Below, piece after piece: positions 1-8,847 of a stretch of 64,000 bases of DNA; position 1 is the stretch's first letter; each line of letters starts with the position of its first letter. The notes under the pieces were generated by a model. The model worked only from the letters and a program-made list of their open reading frames with translations. It made no database searches and was not told the DNA's origin. Origin of the DNA: JAIYCX01 sp964353175 (GTDB lineage Bacteria; Bdellovibrionota_C; UBA2361; SZUA-149; DAOLCO01). The position numbers and the translations under genes were made by a program. The stretch is from positions 186,001 through 250,000 of the forward strand of contig CAYGUX010000001.1 in NCBI GenBank assembly GCA_964353175.1, in the 5' to 3' direction.

Positions 1-97
1 GGTTTAGAGAAGGGAGAGACGTTTTTTCGGCACAATTAAGCCAACAACATGGGCTCAACAAAGTTTTTATTTTCTTGGGCGGATTGGTTATCGAGGA

Positions 98-278
98 GGA
101 GTTGCTTCCTATCTTTCTCCTGGATCATCCCTTCGTGCGTGGGGAAGGGACTTGGTGGGTTTGCTGGAGGAAATTTTCCTGCTGGTGGAGTTGGTTTATA
201 AGGATGGGGGCTGCGGGAAAAGTTCCGCAAGAAAACTGGTGCACAGGATGAGGGAGGAGAAAGATAGGAAGTAACTCC
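98..278. repeat. Foldback element with 23-bp inverted arms
   Basis: The arms at 98-120 and 256-278 are inverted copies of each other with one mismatch (the arm begins GGAGTT and ends CTTTCTCC). The loop of about 135 bp holds further small hairpins, for example around TGCGG...CCGCA near 210-230. I see no convincing gene in the first 290 bases. The short open frame that crosses this element is proline-rich, unlike any family I know, and covers one arm, so I take it as chance. The element could be a non-autonomous mobile repeat or a structured RNA. Confidence 0.55.
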
Positions 279-290
279 CGTCGCCCTCCC

Positions 291-1064
291 CTAACTCAAA
301 CTAATCAACAAAGGACAATGATCAGACCCCGTCACTTCAGTCAAAATCCTTGCCCTGCCTATCTTATTAACTAGCGCCTTAGAAACAAGAAAATAGTCAA
401 TTCTCCAGCCTAAATTCTTCTTTCTGGATCCAGCCCTATAGCTCCACCATGAAAATTCCTGCTTACCTGGATTATGCTCTCTGTAAATATCAACGAGGTG
501 CTCTCCGATAATGTTTGAAAGCCTCTCTCTCTCATCATCTCTAAAGCCAGAAAGATTTCTTTTCTTAGCAACTACAGGATGGTGGATATCTATATCCTTA
601 TGACACACATTAAAATCACCACAAACAATTAGACTAGGATCAACTAAACCATCGAGATAGGATTTAAACTCTTCTAAAAACTTAATCTTAAAATCATGCC
701 TCTCTTCTGAAGAAGTACCAGAAGGAACATAGAAATTTATTATCTTAGATTCCCCTACTCTAATAGCAGTCACCCGCCCTTCAAAAAAGAAAATGTCAGA
801 CAAAGCTATGTCTTTAGGCTCTAACACCTCGACTTCTAAGCTATCTTTCCAAGCGATAAGAGTACCAGAGTAACCAGGCTTTACCGCTGGGTTATAAGCA
901 ATATTATAAGAAAGAGCCTTAAACTCTTCCTCCATAAAAGCTCCTAGATTACATTTAATTTCCTGCAGACATAAGACATCAGGACTCTCAGCTCTAATAA
1001 AATCAGCAAGGCCTTTCCCTAAGACTGATCTCAAACCATTAACATTCCAAGAAATAACTTTCAT
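291..1064 (-). CDS. xth: Exodeoxyribonuclease III (AP endonuclease)
   Basis: A 257-residue member of the exonuclease-endonuclease-phosphatase fold, the usual length for ExoIII/ExoA. It would cut 5' of abasic sites and degrade 3' ends in base excision repair in the cytoplasm. The N-terminus carries the WNVNG motif (residues 6-10) and the metal-binding Glu35 in LQEIK. The middle has GDFN near residue 150, followed by the substrate-facing GWRIDYF stretch, and the C-terminus has GSDHCP with the catalytic Asp and His. All signature residues are present, so it should be active. It is the last gene of a minus-strand unit behind the SNF2 helicase and the SWIM-like protein, 3 bp from its neighbour, which suggests a DNA maintenance role. 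I am confident of the family; the exact subtype (exonuclease III or ExoA) is less certain. Confidence 0.95.
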   Translation of the reverse strand: MKVISWNVNGLRSVLGKGLADFIRAESPDVLCLQEIKCNLGAFMEEEFKALSYNIAYNPAVKPGYSGTLIAWKDSLEVEVLEPKDIALSDIFFFEGRVTAIRVGESKIINFYVPSGTSSEERHDFKIKFLEEFKSYLDGLVDPSLIVCGDFNVCHKDIDIHHPVVAKKRNLSGFRDDERERLSNIIGEHLVDIYREHNPGKQEFSWWSYRAGSRKKNLGWRIDYFLVSKALVNKIGRARILTEVTGSDHCPLLISLS

Positions 1065-1067
1065 AAG

Positions 1068-1829
1068 TTACATGAATCTAGCAAGCGACTGGGCTAATCT
1101 AGATACTCGCTCATAAGCAAGCTCCAAATTCTTATCGACTAAAGCGTCTTGAGCATCAGGGAATAAAAAATCTAACCTGCGAAGCAATGATGCCGGCAAC
1201 TCATCCGCCTTCACAACAATATCTCCAGGCAAAACCCCGCCAACAAAAAAATCACCTAAATCAACTTTCGCTGTTTCAACAGCGTTAACATTCTGTTTAT
1301 TAAAAAGTCCTTGCTCTAACAATAAATCCTTTATGCCTTTTACAATATCAGAGTGGCTTCTTCCTAATAGCTTGCATAAAAGGTAAGGGTCAATCAACAA
1401 ATCACCCACAAATTTCTCTAAAACAGCAAGTACTCTTGAGTCATTGATATCCGCAACTTCATCATCAACACTCATCTTAAAGCTACTCATTTCTGGGATC
1501 AAAGAAATATTAAGCTTAGAGAACACAGCTAAAATCTCTTTCGGCATAGACGCTGAAAGCACTCGGCTTAATACATATGGGCTCGCAGAAAGACCTACAT
1601 AGAACTTATACCAATCAGAATCTGCTAACTCATCAATGAGAATTAAAACTCTAACGGTTCTTCTTGAATCGCTTGTAAATCTTGAAGATATTCTTCCGTG
1701 TTCAACAAACACATCTCCAATTCTATCAAGCTGAGCATGCATATTAGCATCACTAATTGTATCCTCTTTACACAAAGGATACATTGCATTATAGAAGCTT
1801 TCAGCTAACCAACTTACATCTTTTTTCAT
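1068..1829 (-). CDS. SWIM-zinc-finger-like protein lacking the zinc ligands
   Basis: A 253-residue cytoplasmic protein whose start overlaps the stop of the upstream SNF2 helicase gene by 4 bp, so the two are translationally coupled. In many bacteria an SNF2 helicase gene is paired with a SWIM zinc-finger gene. The stretch at residues 142-160 (VGDLLIDPYLLCKLLGRS) closely resembles the segment that follows the SWIM motif in those proteins (typically ...DPFLLFRLRGR...). Yet the CxC...CxH ligands expected just before it are missing: residues 120-138 hold Asp, Glu, Val and Asn but no Cys or His pair. I infer a degenerate SWIM-family partner of the helicase that no longer binds zinc. The alternative is an unrelated protein with a chance similarity; the position and the coupling argue against that. 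Confidence 0.55.
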   Translation of the reverse strand: MKKDVSWLAESFYNAMYPLCKEDTISDANMHAQLDRIGDVFVEHGRISSRFTSDSRRTVRVLILIDELADSDWYKFYVGLSASPYVLSRVLSASMPKEILAVFSKLNISLIPEMSSFKMSVDDEVADINDSRVLAVLEKFVGDLLIDPYLLCKLLGRSHSDIVKGIKDLLLEQGLFNKQNVNAVETAKVDLGDFFVGGVLPGDIVVKADELPASLLRRLDFLFPDAQDALVDKNLELAYERVSRLAQSLARFM

Positions 1830-4800
1830 AATCTATCATCTATTAATGAAGAACCTTGCAGACTAAGCAAATCTTCTAAAGCTTCTGCGCTCAGCTCAGT
1901 TATTGAGTTCCTAGCCCCACCGACTACACTTTCTGTTAATTCAATCTTCTGTTTATGCATCTCGTTAATCTTCTCTTCTAAGGTCCCCTTAGAAATAATT
2001 GTCCGAACTTGCACTCTACTTTTTTGCCCAATTCTGTATGCTCTATCCGTCGCTTGCGATTGCACAGCAGGATTCCACCACTGATCCAAGTGAACAACCT
2101 GGTTAGCAGATGTTAGGTTCAAACCAAAACCTCCAGCCTTCAGAGACAATACCAAAATCTTAGCGCCATCTTCTTTCTGAAAAGCACCCACTATCTTTTC
2201 TCTATCCGTTCGGCTCAATCCCCCATGAAAAAAAGGCACTTCGGTATCAAGTTTTTTCTGTAAATGAGGAGCCAATTTAAAGCCCCACTGTGCGAACTGA
2301 GTAAAGATCAAGACCCTGTCCCCTTCTGCAAGCACCGTTTCCAACAAGTCCTCTACGTACTCAAGCTTCCCTGACCTGCCGACTAAAGGCTTATCATTCT
2401 TGAGGACCAACTCAGGGTGTACACAAATCTGCTTTAATTTCGTAATAGTTGAAAGAACAATCCCCTTACGATGTAATCCATCTGAAGATTTCAACTTAGG
2501 CAACATGTCATTAAGCGTAGCTTGATAAAGTTTCGCCTGCTCAGTAGTTAGATGAACGATGCTTTCCATTTCAATCTTTTCAGGTAAGTCTGAGATGATC
2601 GCAGGATCAGACTTAGTTCTTCGAAGTATAAAAGGACGAACTAATTTCCCAAGTCTTTTAGCATGTTCTGAATCTCTAGATTTTTCAATCGGAGAAACAA
2701 ACTTCTTCTTAAATTCCTCTACGCTACCCAATAGCCCCGGATTCAAAAAGTCCAAGATGGACCAAAGCTCGGTCAATCTATTTTCAAGGGGCGTTCCCGT
2801 CAATGCTAATCGTAATGGCATTCGATTAGCTATCTCAGTCCCACTGGGTTGAACACCTTTCTCTCCAACATCGTCAATAAGAGCTCTAACGGCTTTAGTC
2901 TGCTTAGCATCAATATTTTTAATATTCTGAGCTTCATCTAAAATAATTCGTTTCCAAGGTTGCTTTCTAAACAATCTATAATCACGATGAAGTATAGAGT
3001 AAGTAGTAACCACAATATCTGACTTTGAAACAGTCTCATAGAAACTAGTACCACCAGCTCTTTGAGCACCATGATGGATATACACTCTCAATGTTGGGAC
3101 AAACTTATGAGCTTCAGCTTCCCAATTCCCTAGGATAGACATTGGAACAACTAAAAGATTCGGCATAAAGACATGATTTTCCCTAGCGTCATCCTCTTCC
3201 TTCTCAATAGCCAACAAGGCTAATACTTGTACTGTTTTCCCAAGTCCCATATCATCGGCCAAACAACCGCCGATGTCTATCTTAGAAATTAAAGCTAACC
3301 AGGACAAACCAACTAACTGATATGGTCTCAACTCACCCTTAAATGACTCAGGCAGATGTTCAATTGGTTTAAAATTAGAACTAAAGTCAACAACTTGTTT
3401 AATCCAACCTTGCGCATCAATTCTAGCAATTTTTATAGGATCATTGCTTTCAATTCCACTCAATCCTAACCTTAAAGCTTCAAACAGACTAAGCTTTCTC
3501 TTCGGAAGAGTATCTTGAATTTCCTTTATTTTTTGATTGATTAACTCTTTATCAAAGGACAACCATGTACCATCCTTATATAAAATTGAAGTATCCTGTT
3601 CACTAAGAGCTTTAAACTCCTCTAAAGTAAACTCCTTATCTCCAATCGAGATACTCCAAGAAAAATCTACTAAACTTTGTAATGAAAATGCGCTAGGAAC
3701 CATCTCCTTTCCATCATCCTCAGAAGACAATTTAAAAATGACCTTAACTTCGTCGTGCACACTTTTCCAACTAGCAGGAGGAATAACTTTTACATTTATC
3801 TTCTCTAACTCTCTTGATTCTTGAGAGATTAGTCGGTGAGCATCTTCTACTTTTAACTTTAATGGGCTTGAAAAATCTGAGGACAAGTAACTATTTAATA
3901 CCCTACTAACGTCAAGACAACGGCCTAGTAATCGAAGATACAGGAAATACCATTCAGCGGGATTGTCAAAAGACTCTACCATTACAGGTTTTGTCTTAGC
4001 ATCGACCAACTCAATGTCTGCCAACCAATCTTTTTCAAAAGCCTCCCCAGGTTCTTCTAACTCTACGTCCTGGATTCTAATCTGAATGTAGGCTTCATAT
4101 TCATCAGTTTCAGATCGCAAAGGCTCATTCCACTGAGAGACCTTACTCTCAAGCAAGCCTTGCTCGACTCCACCCAAAGTTAGAATATTCTCTTCGCTAG
4201 ATAAACTCCTAACCCATAAGGCTAACAAATTATCCATCCTCTTAGCCTTAGCTCCAGCTCCATCTCGCTCAACGCCTGGGCTATTCTCATCAAAAAACTC
4301 ATACCCCTTCAAAAAGGATCGCACCACTGAATCAACAGCCACCTTTAAAAATTGCTCAAGGTAGAACTTTGCTTCCTTCTTATTGCCCATGCTCTTAGAA
4401 GCGATTCCTGGCATAGAATCAGAAAACTGCTTGATAGAATCCTGAATACTGCCATCCTTCCAACAAAGCTCCCACTTAGATTCGATCTTCAAGCCTCTTC
4501 TTTTTAAGTTGGGAAAAAATAGACCTCTAGATAAATACTTCAATAAAAATTTAGAGGAATTTAGCCAAAATACAAAAGATTCTCCAAACTCAAATGCTTC
4601 ACCTAACTCATCCTTAAAGGAGGAACAAAGATCGATAAACCCCATACCGCTTAAACTCACCACCTCATCAACTCGGAACTCCACAAACTCCCCCCCCTGA
4701 CTAGGAAGCTTTAAGCTCATAGAACTAGAGTTATATTGGAATAAATCCTGAGAACTAAAAATTTCATCAAAAAGACGATATAGCGATGGTTGTATCTTTA

Positions 4801-4891
4801 CATTGGTAGAGCTGCTTGCCTCAGTTAGGGCATCTTCAGTGGCCCAGAGATACATTGCATCCTCTAACCATCTAGCGTGAATATACAACAT
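1826..4891 (-). CDS. SNF2-family DEAD-like helicase/translocase
   Basis: A 1021-residue SWI2/SNF2 ATPase. The N-terminal 520 residues form the bacterial SNF2-associated region; the RecA1 domain starts near GELRPYQ (residue 520). Visible motifs are motif I DDMGLGKT (546-553), the LVVPMS segment near 580, DEAQ (652-655), TGTPLENR (698-705), FTQF (864-867) and QATDRAYRIGQ (946-956). Such enzymes move along double-stranded DNA or remodel protein-DNA complexes. The start is supported by GGGAG nine bases upstream of the ATG. It heads a minus-strand unit with the zinc-less SWIM-like protein and exonuclease III, so a role in DNA repair or chromosome maintenance is likely, although close homologues are also used in phage defence. 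All ATPase motifs are intact. Confidence 0.93.
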   Translation of the reverse strand: MLYIHARWLEDAMYLWATEDALTEASSSTNVKIQPSLYRLFDEIFSSQDLFQYNSSSMSLKLPSQGGEFVEFRVDEVVSLSGMGFIDLCSSFKDELGEAFEFGESFVFWLNSSKFLLKYLSRGLFFPNLKRRGLKIESKWELCWKDGSIQDSIKQFSDSMPGIASKSMGNKKEAKFYLEQFLKVAVDSVVRSFLKGYEFFDENSPGVERDGAGAKAKRMDNLLALWVRSLSSEENILTLGGVEQGLLESKVSQWNEPLRSETDEYEAYIQIRIQDVELEEPGEAFEKDWLADIELVDAKTKPVMVESFDNPAEWYFLYLRLLGRCLDVSRVLNSYLSSDFSSPLKLKVEDAHRLISQESRELEKINVKVIPPASWKSVHDEVKVIFKLSSEDDGKEMVPSAFSLQSLVDFSWSISIGDKEFTLEEFKALSEQDTSILYKDGTWLSFDKELINQKIKEIQDTLPKRKLSLFEALRLGLSGIESNDPIKIARIDAQGWIKQVVDFSSNFKPIEHLPESFKGELRPYQLVGLSWLALISKIDIGGCLADDMGLGKTVQVLALLAIEKEEDDARENHVFMPNLLVVPMSILGNWEAEAHKFVPTLRVYIHHGAQRAGGTSFYETVSKSDIVVTTYSILHRDYRLFRKQPWKRIILDEAQNIKNIDAKQTKAVRALIDDVGEKGVQPSGTEIANRMPLRLALTGTPLENRLTELWSILDFLNPGLLGSVEEFKKKFVSPIEKSRDSEHAKRLGKLVRPFILRRTKSDPAIISDLPEKIEMESIVHLTTEQAKLYQATLNDMLPKLKSSDGLHRKGIVLSTITKLKQICVHPELVLKNDKPLVGRSGKLEYVEDLLETVLAEGDRVLIFTQFAQWGFKLAPHLQKKLDTEVPFFHGGLSRTDREKIVGAFQKEDGAKILVLSLKAGGFGLNLTSANQVVHLDQWWNPAVQSQATDRAYRIGQKSRVQVRTIISKGTLEEKINEMHKQKIELTESVVGGARNSITELSAEALEDLLSLQGSSLIDDRL

Positions 4892-5103
4892 TAGTTACAG
4901 CTCCCAATCTTATTTATCGAAGTGCAAAAGACACTTCCAATGGCCACATCAATTGCCACGTAGCGCAGTTGAATTATGACCAATAGAATATTAAAGATGG
5001 GGCATACACTATTTTTAGGTTTCTTGGAAGAGCTAGGAATTAAGGGCGTACTCTTTACTTTTTTTTGATTTTGTGATTCAGAAAAAAGTAGTACTCTAGA
5101 AAT

Positions 5104-5583
5104 ATGAGAGAAAGTTCACCACTGCTAGTTTCTATATTAAGTGATTTCGGTCATTCATTAAAGAATATCGAGACTGTTTTAGGGGAATCTACGGACACCC
5201 TCCTCGAAAGCGAGGATAAAAATCTAAAGATCATAGGTCACGACTCCAAACTCTCTATGAAGAAACTTTCTTCTATTTCAGACCTTTTGGTACACATAGA
5301 GGACGGGGAAGCGGAACTCAATCCAATCGTTCTAGCTTTTAGAAGCGTCCTAGAATATACGCTTAGAGATAAATACGATATGAGTAGCCAAATGAAAGTA
5401 CAAACTTCATCGGGAAGCAGTATTGAATTTAAAATAGGTTGTAGCGCAAAAATTTTAAGTGAACTATTAAACACTAGCCACGCAGACACACCCCCTATAA
5501 GCATGAAGCTCGTTAAATTCTTTTACCTACTTTTAATAGAAGAAGGGCATCTAATTCTCCTAAATGGAAAACAACTCACTTAA
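5104..5583 (+). CDS. Hypothetical cytoplasmic protein
   Basis: A 159-residue soluble protein with no signal peptide or membrane segment. The first half looks helical and polar; the second half alternates strands and helices. The helical half followed by an alpha/beta half vaguely recalls a histidine-phosphotransfer protein of the ChpT type, but no phosphorylatable His box can be assigned and I would not call it that. The ATG has no Shine-Dalgarno sequence, while a TACTCT hexamer ends only six bases upstream (5092-5097), so the message may be leaderless. The 3' end overlaps the next gene by 20 bp or sits just ahead of its alternative start. The coding sense is supported by the uninterrupted frame and by its position at the head of a plus-strand group; function unknown. 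Confidence 0.6.
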   Translation: MRESSPLLVSILSDFGHSLKNIETVLGESTDTLLESEDKNLKIIGHDSKLSMKKLSSISDLLVHIEDGEAELNPIVLAFRSVLEYTLRDKYDMSSQMKVQTSSGSSIEFKIGCSAKILSELLNTSHADTPPISMKLVKFFYLLLIEEGHLILLNGKQLT

Positions 5584-6664
5584 AATGCACTCAAGCTCGT
5601 TTAAATACATTAAAGCATTACTAAGTCTCGTTCTCTCCTGCGTCCTGATTGGGATTCTAGCTAGAGAGGTTTCCCCCAGCCTAATCCTTACATACATGAG
5701 CAACCTTTCCGCACTAGGACTAGCTAGCTTCACGATCCTTTCAGTCCTGGGCCTTCTACTTAGGGCTTATAGATTTAAACTATTTTTAAGATCGCCAAGC
5801 TATGGAAACCAAAAGATAGGTCTCCACATCATTCAAGCCCTTGCTATTAGAAACTTCATTATGGAGTTTTTCCCTTTTCGAATCGGGGAGACTAGCATAC
5901 TCGCCTATCTCTCCTTTATTAAAATTAAACTTACGGAATCAACGCGAGCTCTACTCGCATGTATGTTCCTAGATATTATTTCTCTTTTAATCTTTATAGC
6001 TTTTGCCTTATTAGGATTTTTCTTTGCTCCTAGCCTTCCCCAATCATCAAATAACTACCTAGCCGTTTTACTTGTAATTTCTTTGTTATTCTTAACTATC
6101 AGCTTGCTTGCTTACTGGGCCGTTTATAACATTCGCCAAGTTGGGGAGTTTCTAAGTAATAAATTCGGCTCGTACTTTAATGAATTACAGCGACTAGTTC
6201 CGAAATCCCTAAAACGATTTCGGCCATTCAGAGGAGCCAAAACTACGCTGATGTTATTAAGAAAGACAAGTAAGGCAATATGGATCAGGGGGCTAATTGT
6301 TAGTCTTACTTTACGAATCTTTAAATACCTCTCACTCTCAATCTTGTTTATAGACGCCATTGGGCACGATTCCCGCTTCTATGAGGCGATTATTTATCAT
6401 ACCCTTCTCTTGCCAATATGTTTTATTACCTCAGAGGCAGTAGCCAGCCTTCCTGCCTCAGGACTATTTGGCTTTGGTGGATATGAACTTAGCTTTGATT
6501 ATAGTTACTCTCTCCTATTTAGTCGGATAGAGAATCTAACCTCTATAGTGTTTGGTATTCACCTGGTGTCCCAGGTGGTAAACCTGCTAACACTCGGAAC
6601 AGTTTTCCTTTTGTCTTCTGTCCCTGCTATTCGCAGAAAAATAGTCGGTTTTGTTAAATTTTAG
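5564..6664 (+). CDS. YbhN/UPF0104-type flippase-like integral membrane protein
   Basis: A 366-residue polytopic membrane protein with about eight hydrophobic segments, belonging by pattern to the lysylphosphatidylglycerol synthase transmembrane / UPF0104 family. Typical marks are the LLLRAYRFKLFL region after the second helix, the LAIRNFIMEFFPFRIGE stretch near residues 95-111, and the glycine-rich LPASGLFGFGGYE segment near residue 300. Members move or modify membrane lipids or polyprenyl-linked intermediates; no catalytic MprF synthase domain is attached here. The first ATG overlaps the upstream gene by 20 bp; the ATG at 5585 (residue 8) would remove the overlap, and neither has a good ribosome site. 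The 3' neighbour, 130 bp away, is the secretion stator gene and is probably separate. Confidence 0.8.
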   Translation: MENNSLKMHSSSFKYIKALLSLVLSCVLIGILAREVSPSLILTYMSNLSALGLASFTILSVLGLLLRAYRFKLFLRSPSYGNQKIGLHIIQALAIRNFIMEFFPFRIGETSILAYLSFIKIKLTESTRALLACMFLDIISLLIFIAFALLGFFFAPSLPQSSNNYLAVLLVISLLFLTISLLAYWAVYNIRQVGEFLSNKFGSYFNELQRLVPKSLKRFRPFRGAKTTLMLLRKTSKAIWIRGLIVSLTLRIFKYLSLSILFIDAIGHDSRFYEAIIYHTLLLPICFITSEAVASLPASGLFGFGGYELSFDYSYSLLFSRIENLTSIVFGIHLVSQVVNLLTLGTVFLLSSVPAIRRKIVGFVKF

Positions 6665-6804
6665 TGCTTGATTTCAGAGACTTAGCACTCCGAGCGATGC
6701 AAGTTAGCCTTACAAAAAAAAAGCATAGAAATTATAGCCTTAAACATCTAAAACATTAGCAATATAGACTTGTCCGCTAAAACTAAATAACGATAGTGAT
6801 CTCA

Positions 6805-7377
6805 ATGTCCGAACAGAACATACAGAACCCAGTGTCCCAAGCCCTGAGGGAAGCAGAAACCATAATTAATGGTGCTAAAGAACGTGCGAGAGATATTCTA
6901 GTGTCTGCGGAACAAACGGCGGAAGAGATTAAAAGCCAAGCCTATGTTCAAGGAATGAGTTTAGGGAAAAAGGAACTTCTCGCAGCCTCACTAAAGTTCC
7001 TAAGAGACCACGAAGTCCTATCCAAAAAGCTACAACGAGAAGCAAGTTTGCTTGCCTTTGAGATAATAAAAAAGATTTTTAACTTTGAAGACAAGAGTAT
7101 CATCGATCCGATTCAAGCACTCGCTAAAAAGATTTTTGAATCATCCGGAGCGGAGAGGACGATTACACTAATTACACATCCATCTAATACTAGTAGGATT
7201 GAAAAGGTGGCTACTCAAATTCACAGTTTAAACAATCTAAAGTTCACGCTTAAAGAGTCAAACGACCTTCATCAAGATACCCTAATCATGAGAAGTGAGT
7301 TAGGAGAAGTTCAAGTTTCGCTATCAGATTTACTTTCTGAGTTAGCTTCATTCCTAGATATTAAACCTATCACTTAG
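6805..7377 (+). CDS. FliH/SctL-type stator protein of a type III secretion or flagellar export ATPase
   Basis: About 190 residues. The N-terminal half is a long charged helix typical of FliH/SctL (REAETIINGAKERARDIL, then an alanine- and glutamate-rich stretch). The C-terminal half has the mixed alpha/beta pattern that binds the N-terminus of the ATPase (ITLITHPSN..., ending in SLSDLLSELASFLDI). FliH-like proteins hold and inhibit the export ATPase at the base of the secretion apparatus and derive from the b and delta subunits of F-type ATPases. I chose ATG 6805 over the GTG at 6796 because the latter has no ribosome site, but the GTG is possible. The ATPase gene follows 15 bp downstream, which fixes the family assignment better than the sequence alone. 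Confidence 0.75.
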   Translation: MSEQNIQNPVSQALREAETIINGAKERARDILVSAEQTAEEIKSQAYVQGMSLGKKELLAASLKFLRDHEVLSKKLQREASLLAFEIIKKIFNFEDKSIIDPIQALAKKIFESSGAERTITLITHPSNTSRIEKVATQIHSLNNLKFTLKESNDLHQDTLIMRSELGEVQVSLSDLLSELASFLDIKPIT

Positions 7378-7392
7378 TCTTATATCTCGAAT

Positions 7393-8784
7393 ATGGCCAA
7401 TCACGATCAAGACATTAATAGCACGATAAAAGACATAGAGAAGATCAATCAATATAGCTGGCTTCCGTGGTTTTCAACTGAATTTGAAATTAGAAAACTT
7501 AGAGATTTTTCTTCCACCAGAAGGATAAGAAGGGGTACAATCAAAGCCATCAAAACTCCTATGCTTGTTGAAGCAATTTTACCTGAAGCTAGCATCGGTG
7601 AACAATGCTTAATTAAGGCTTCCTCAGGTAGATTGATCAAATGCCAAGTAGTAGGTTTTGATGAGAACTCTGTTTTCCTCACTCCCTTTGATCACTTAAC
7701 TGAAGTAGGCCCGGGAGCGCTCGTCACAACAGAAGGTCTTCACATTTCCATTCCTCATGGGCAAACTTTACTTGGAGATGTTGTTGATTGTTTTGGCAAA
7801 AGCTTATTTAAGTTAAATCTTGAAAGGCTTGAGTCTGAAAAACTCAAAAAAGTGAATATCAACCCAATGGCGAGGAAACGAATTACTAAACAACTTGAAC
7901 TTGGAATTAAGGGATTAGATTTCTTCACTCCGATTGGGGAAGGTCAAAGAGTTGGAATCTTTTCAACTGCCGGACAAGGTAAGTCAACCTTACTAAGCAT
8001 GTTGGCAAAATCAAGCTCCGCAGATGTGAATGTCATCGCCTTAATTGGAGAAAGAGGGCGAGAGGTGCTAGATTTTGTTGAAGATGCGCTCGGAGAAGAA
8101 GGTCGAAAGAAATCCGTTGTAATTGTAGCTACTAGCGATGAACTTCCGATGAGAAGAATTTTAGCAGCTTACACTGCGACCTCTATCGCAGAACATTTTA
8201 GGGACCAAGGCAAAAAAGTCCTTTTAATTATGGATTCTATTACTAGGTTTGCTAGAGCCTTAAGAGAGATTGCTCTTTCACTAGGAGAGCCTCCCGCGAG
8301 ACAAGGCTATCCACCTAGCGTATTTTCTACAATTCCTGAATTATTAGAAAGAGCTGGAAACTCAAAAGAAGGTAGCATTACTGCATTCTACTCAGTACTA
8401 CTTCAATCAGAAAAATTAGAAGATCCTCTTTCTGAAGAAGTTAGAGCTATTCTTGATGGACATATTTACCTAGATTCAAGTTTAGCAAACTCAGGGGTCT
8501 TCCCCGCACTAGATATTCTAAAAAGTAACAGCAGACTCGAAGAACAAATTACGAGTGATGAACATAAAAAACTTGTAAGAAACTTAAAACACCTACACTC
8601 AATCTACGAAAGTAACAAAGACTTGATTACCCTAGGCGCATATAGAAAGGGTAGTGATGCGGAACTTGATAAAGCAGTAGCGCTTAGATCAAAAGTGATT
8701 TCTTTCATAAAACAAGACCAAGGGGAACGAGTTAGTTTGGAAGAAGATATAAAGATTGTTCGGGAGATTTTAGAAACTAGCTAG
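7393..8784 (+). CDS. Type III secretion / flagellar export ATPase (FliI/SctN family)
   Basis: A 463-residue hexameric ATPase paralogous to F1-beta. The P-loop is TAGQGKST (192-199, Lys197), the catalytic Glu lies in GERGRE (219-224), and Walker B is LLIMD (Asp281). GEPPARQGYPPSVF (near 298-311), a GSITAFYSVL stretch and LDGHI follow, all diagnostic of FliI/SctN rather than of ATP synthase. It powers unfolding and release of export substrates at the cytoplasmic face. It is paired with a FliH/SctL-like stator gene, but no other export, basal-body or needle gene lies in the window, so I cannot say whether it serves a flagellum or an injectisome. The P-loop has Gln where most relatives have Val, an unusual but compatible change. 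Confidence 0.9.
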   Translation: MANHDQDINSTIKDIEKINQYSWLPWFSTEFEIRKLRDFSSTRRIRRGTIKAIKTPMLVEAILPEASIGEQCLIKASSGRLIKCQVVGFDENSVFLTPFDHLTEVGPGALVTTEGLHISIPHGQTLLGDVVDCFGKSLFKLNLERLESEKLKKVNINPMARKRITKQLELGIKGLDFFTPIGEGQRVGIFSTAGQGKSTLLSMLAKSSSADVNVIALIGERGREVLDFVEDALGEEGRKKSVVIVATSDELPMRRILAAYTATSIAEHFRDQGKKVLLIMDSITRFARALREIALSLGEPPARQGYPPSVFSTIPELLERAGNSKEGSITAFYSVLLQSEKLEDPLSEEVRAILDGHIYLDSSLANSGVFPALDILKSNSRLEEQITSDEHKKLVRNLKHLHSIYESNKDLITLGAYRKGSDAELDKAVALRSKVISFIKQDQGERVSLEEDIKIVREILETS

Positions 8785-8847
8785 ATTTAAGTCGAGGTGA
8801 TGGGGGATTTTTTTAGGCTTCGGCTCCAAGAACATCCCGCGTGCTAA

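Noticed and set aside
36..230. Short proline-rich open frame on the minus strand
   Set aside because: It crosses one arm of the foldback element, has no ribosome site and resembles no known family.
2559..4700. Several plus-strand open frames within the SNF2 gene
   Set aside because: They are shadows of a motif-rich helicase on the other strand and have no known domains.
5104..5583. ChpT-like histidine phosphotransferase call for the small gene
   Set aside because: The helical first half is suggestive, but no histidine box or ATPase-like fold can be assigned.
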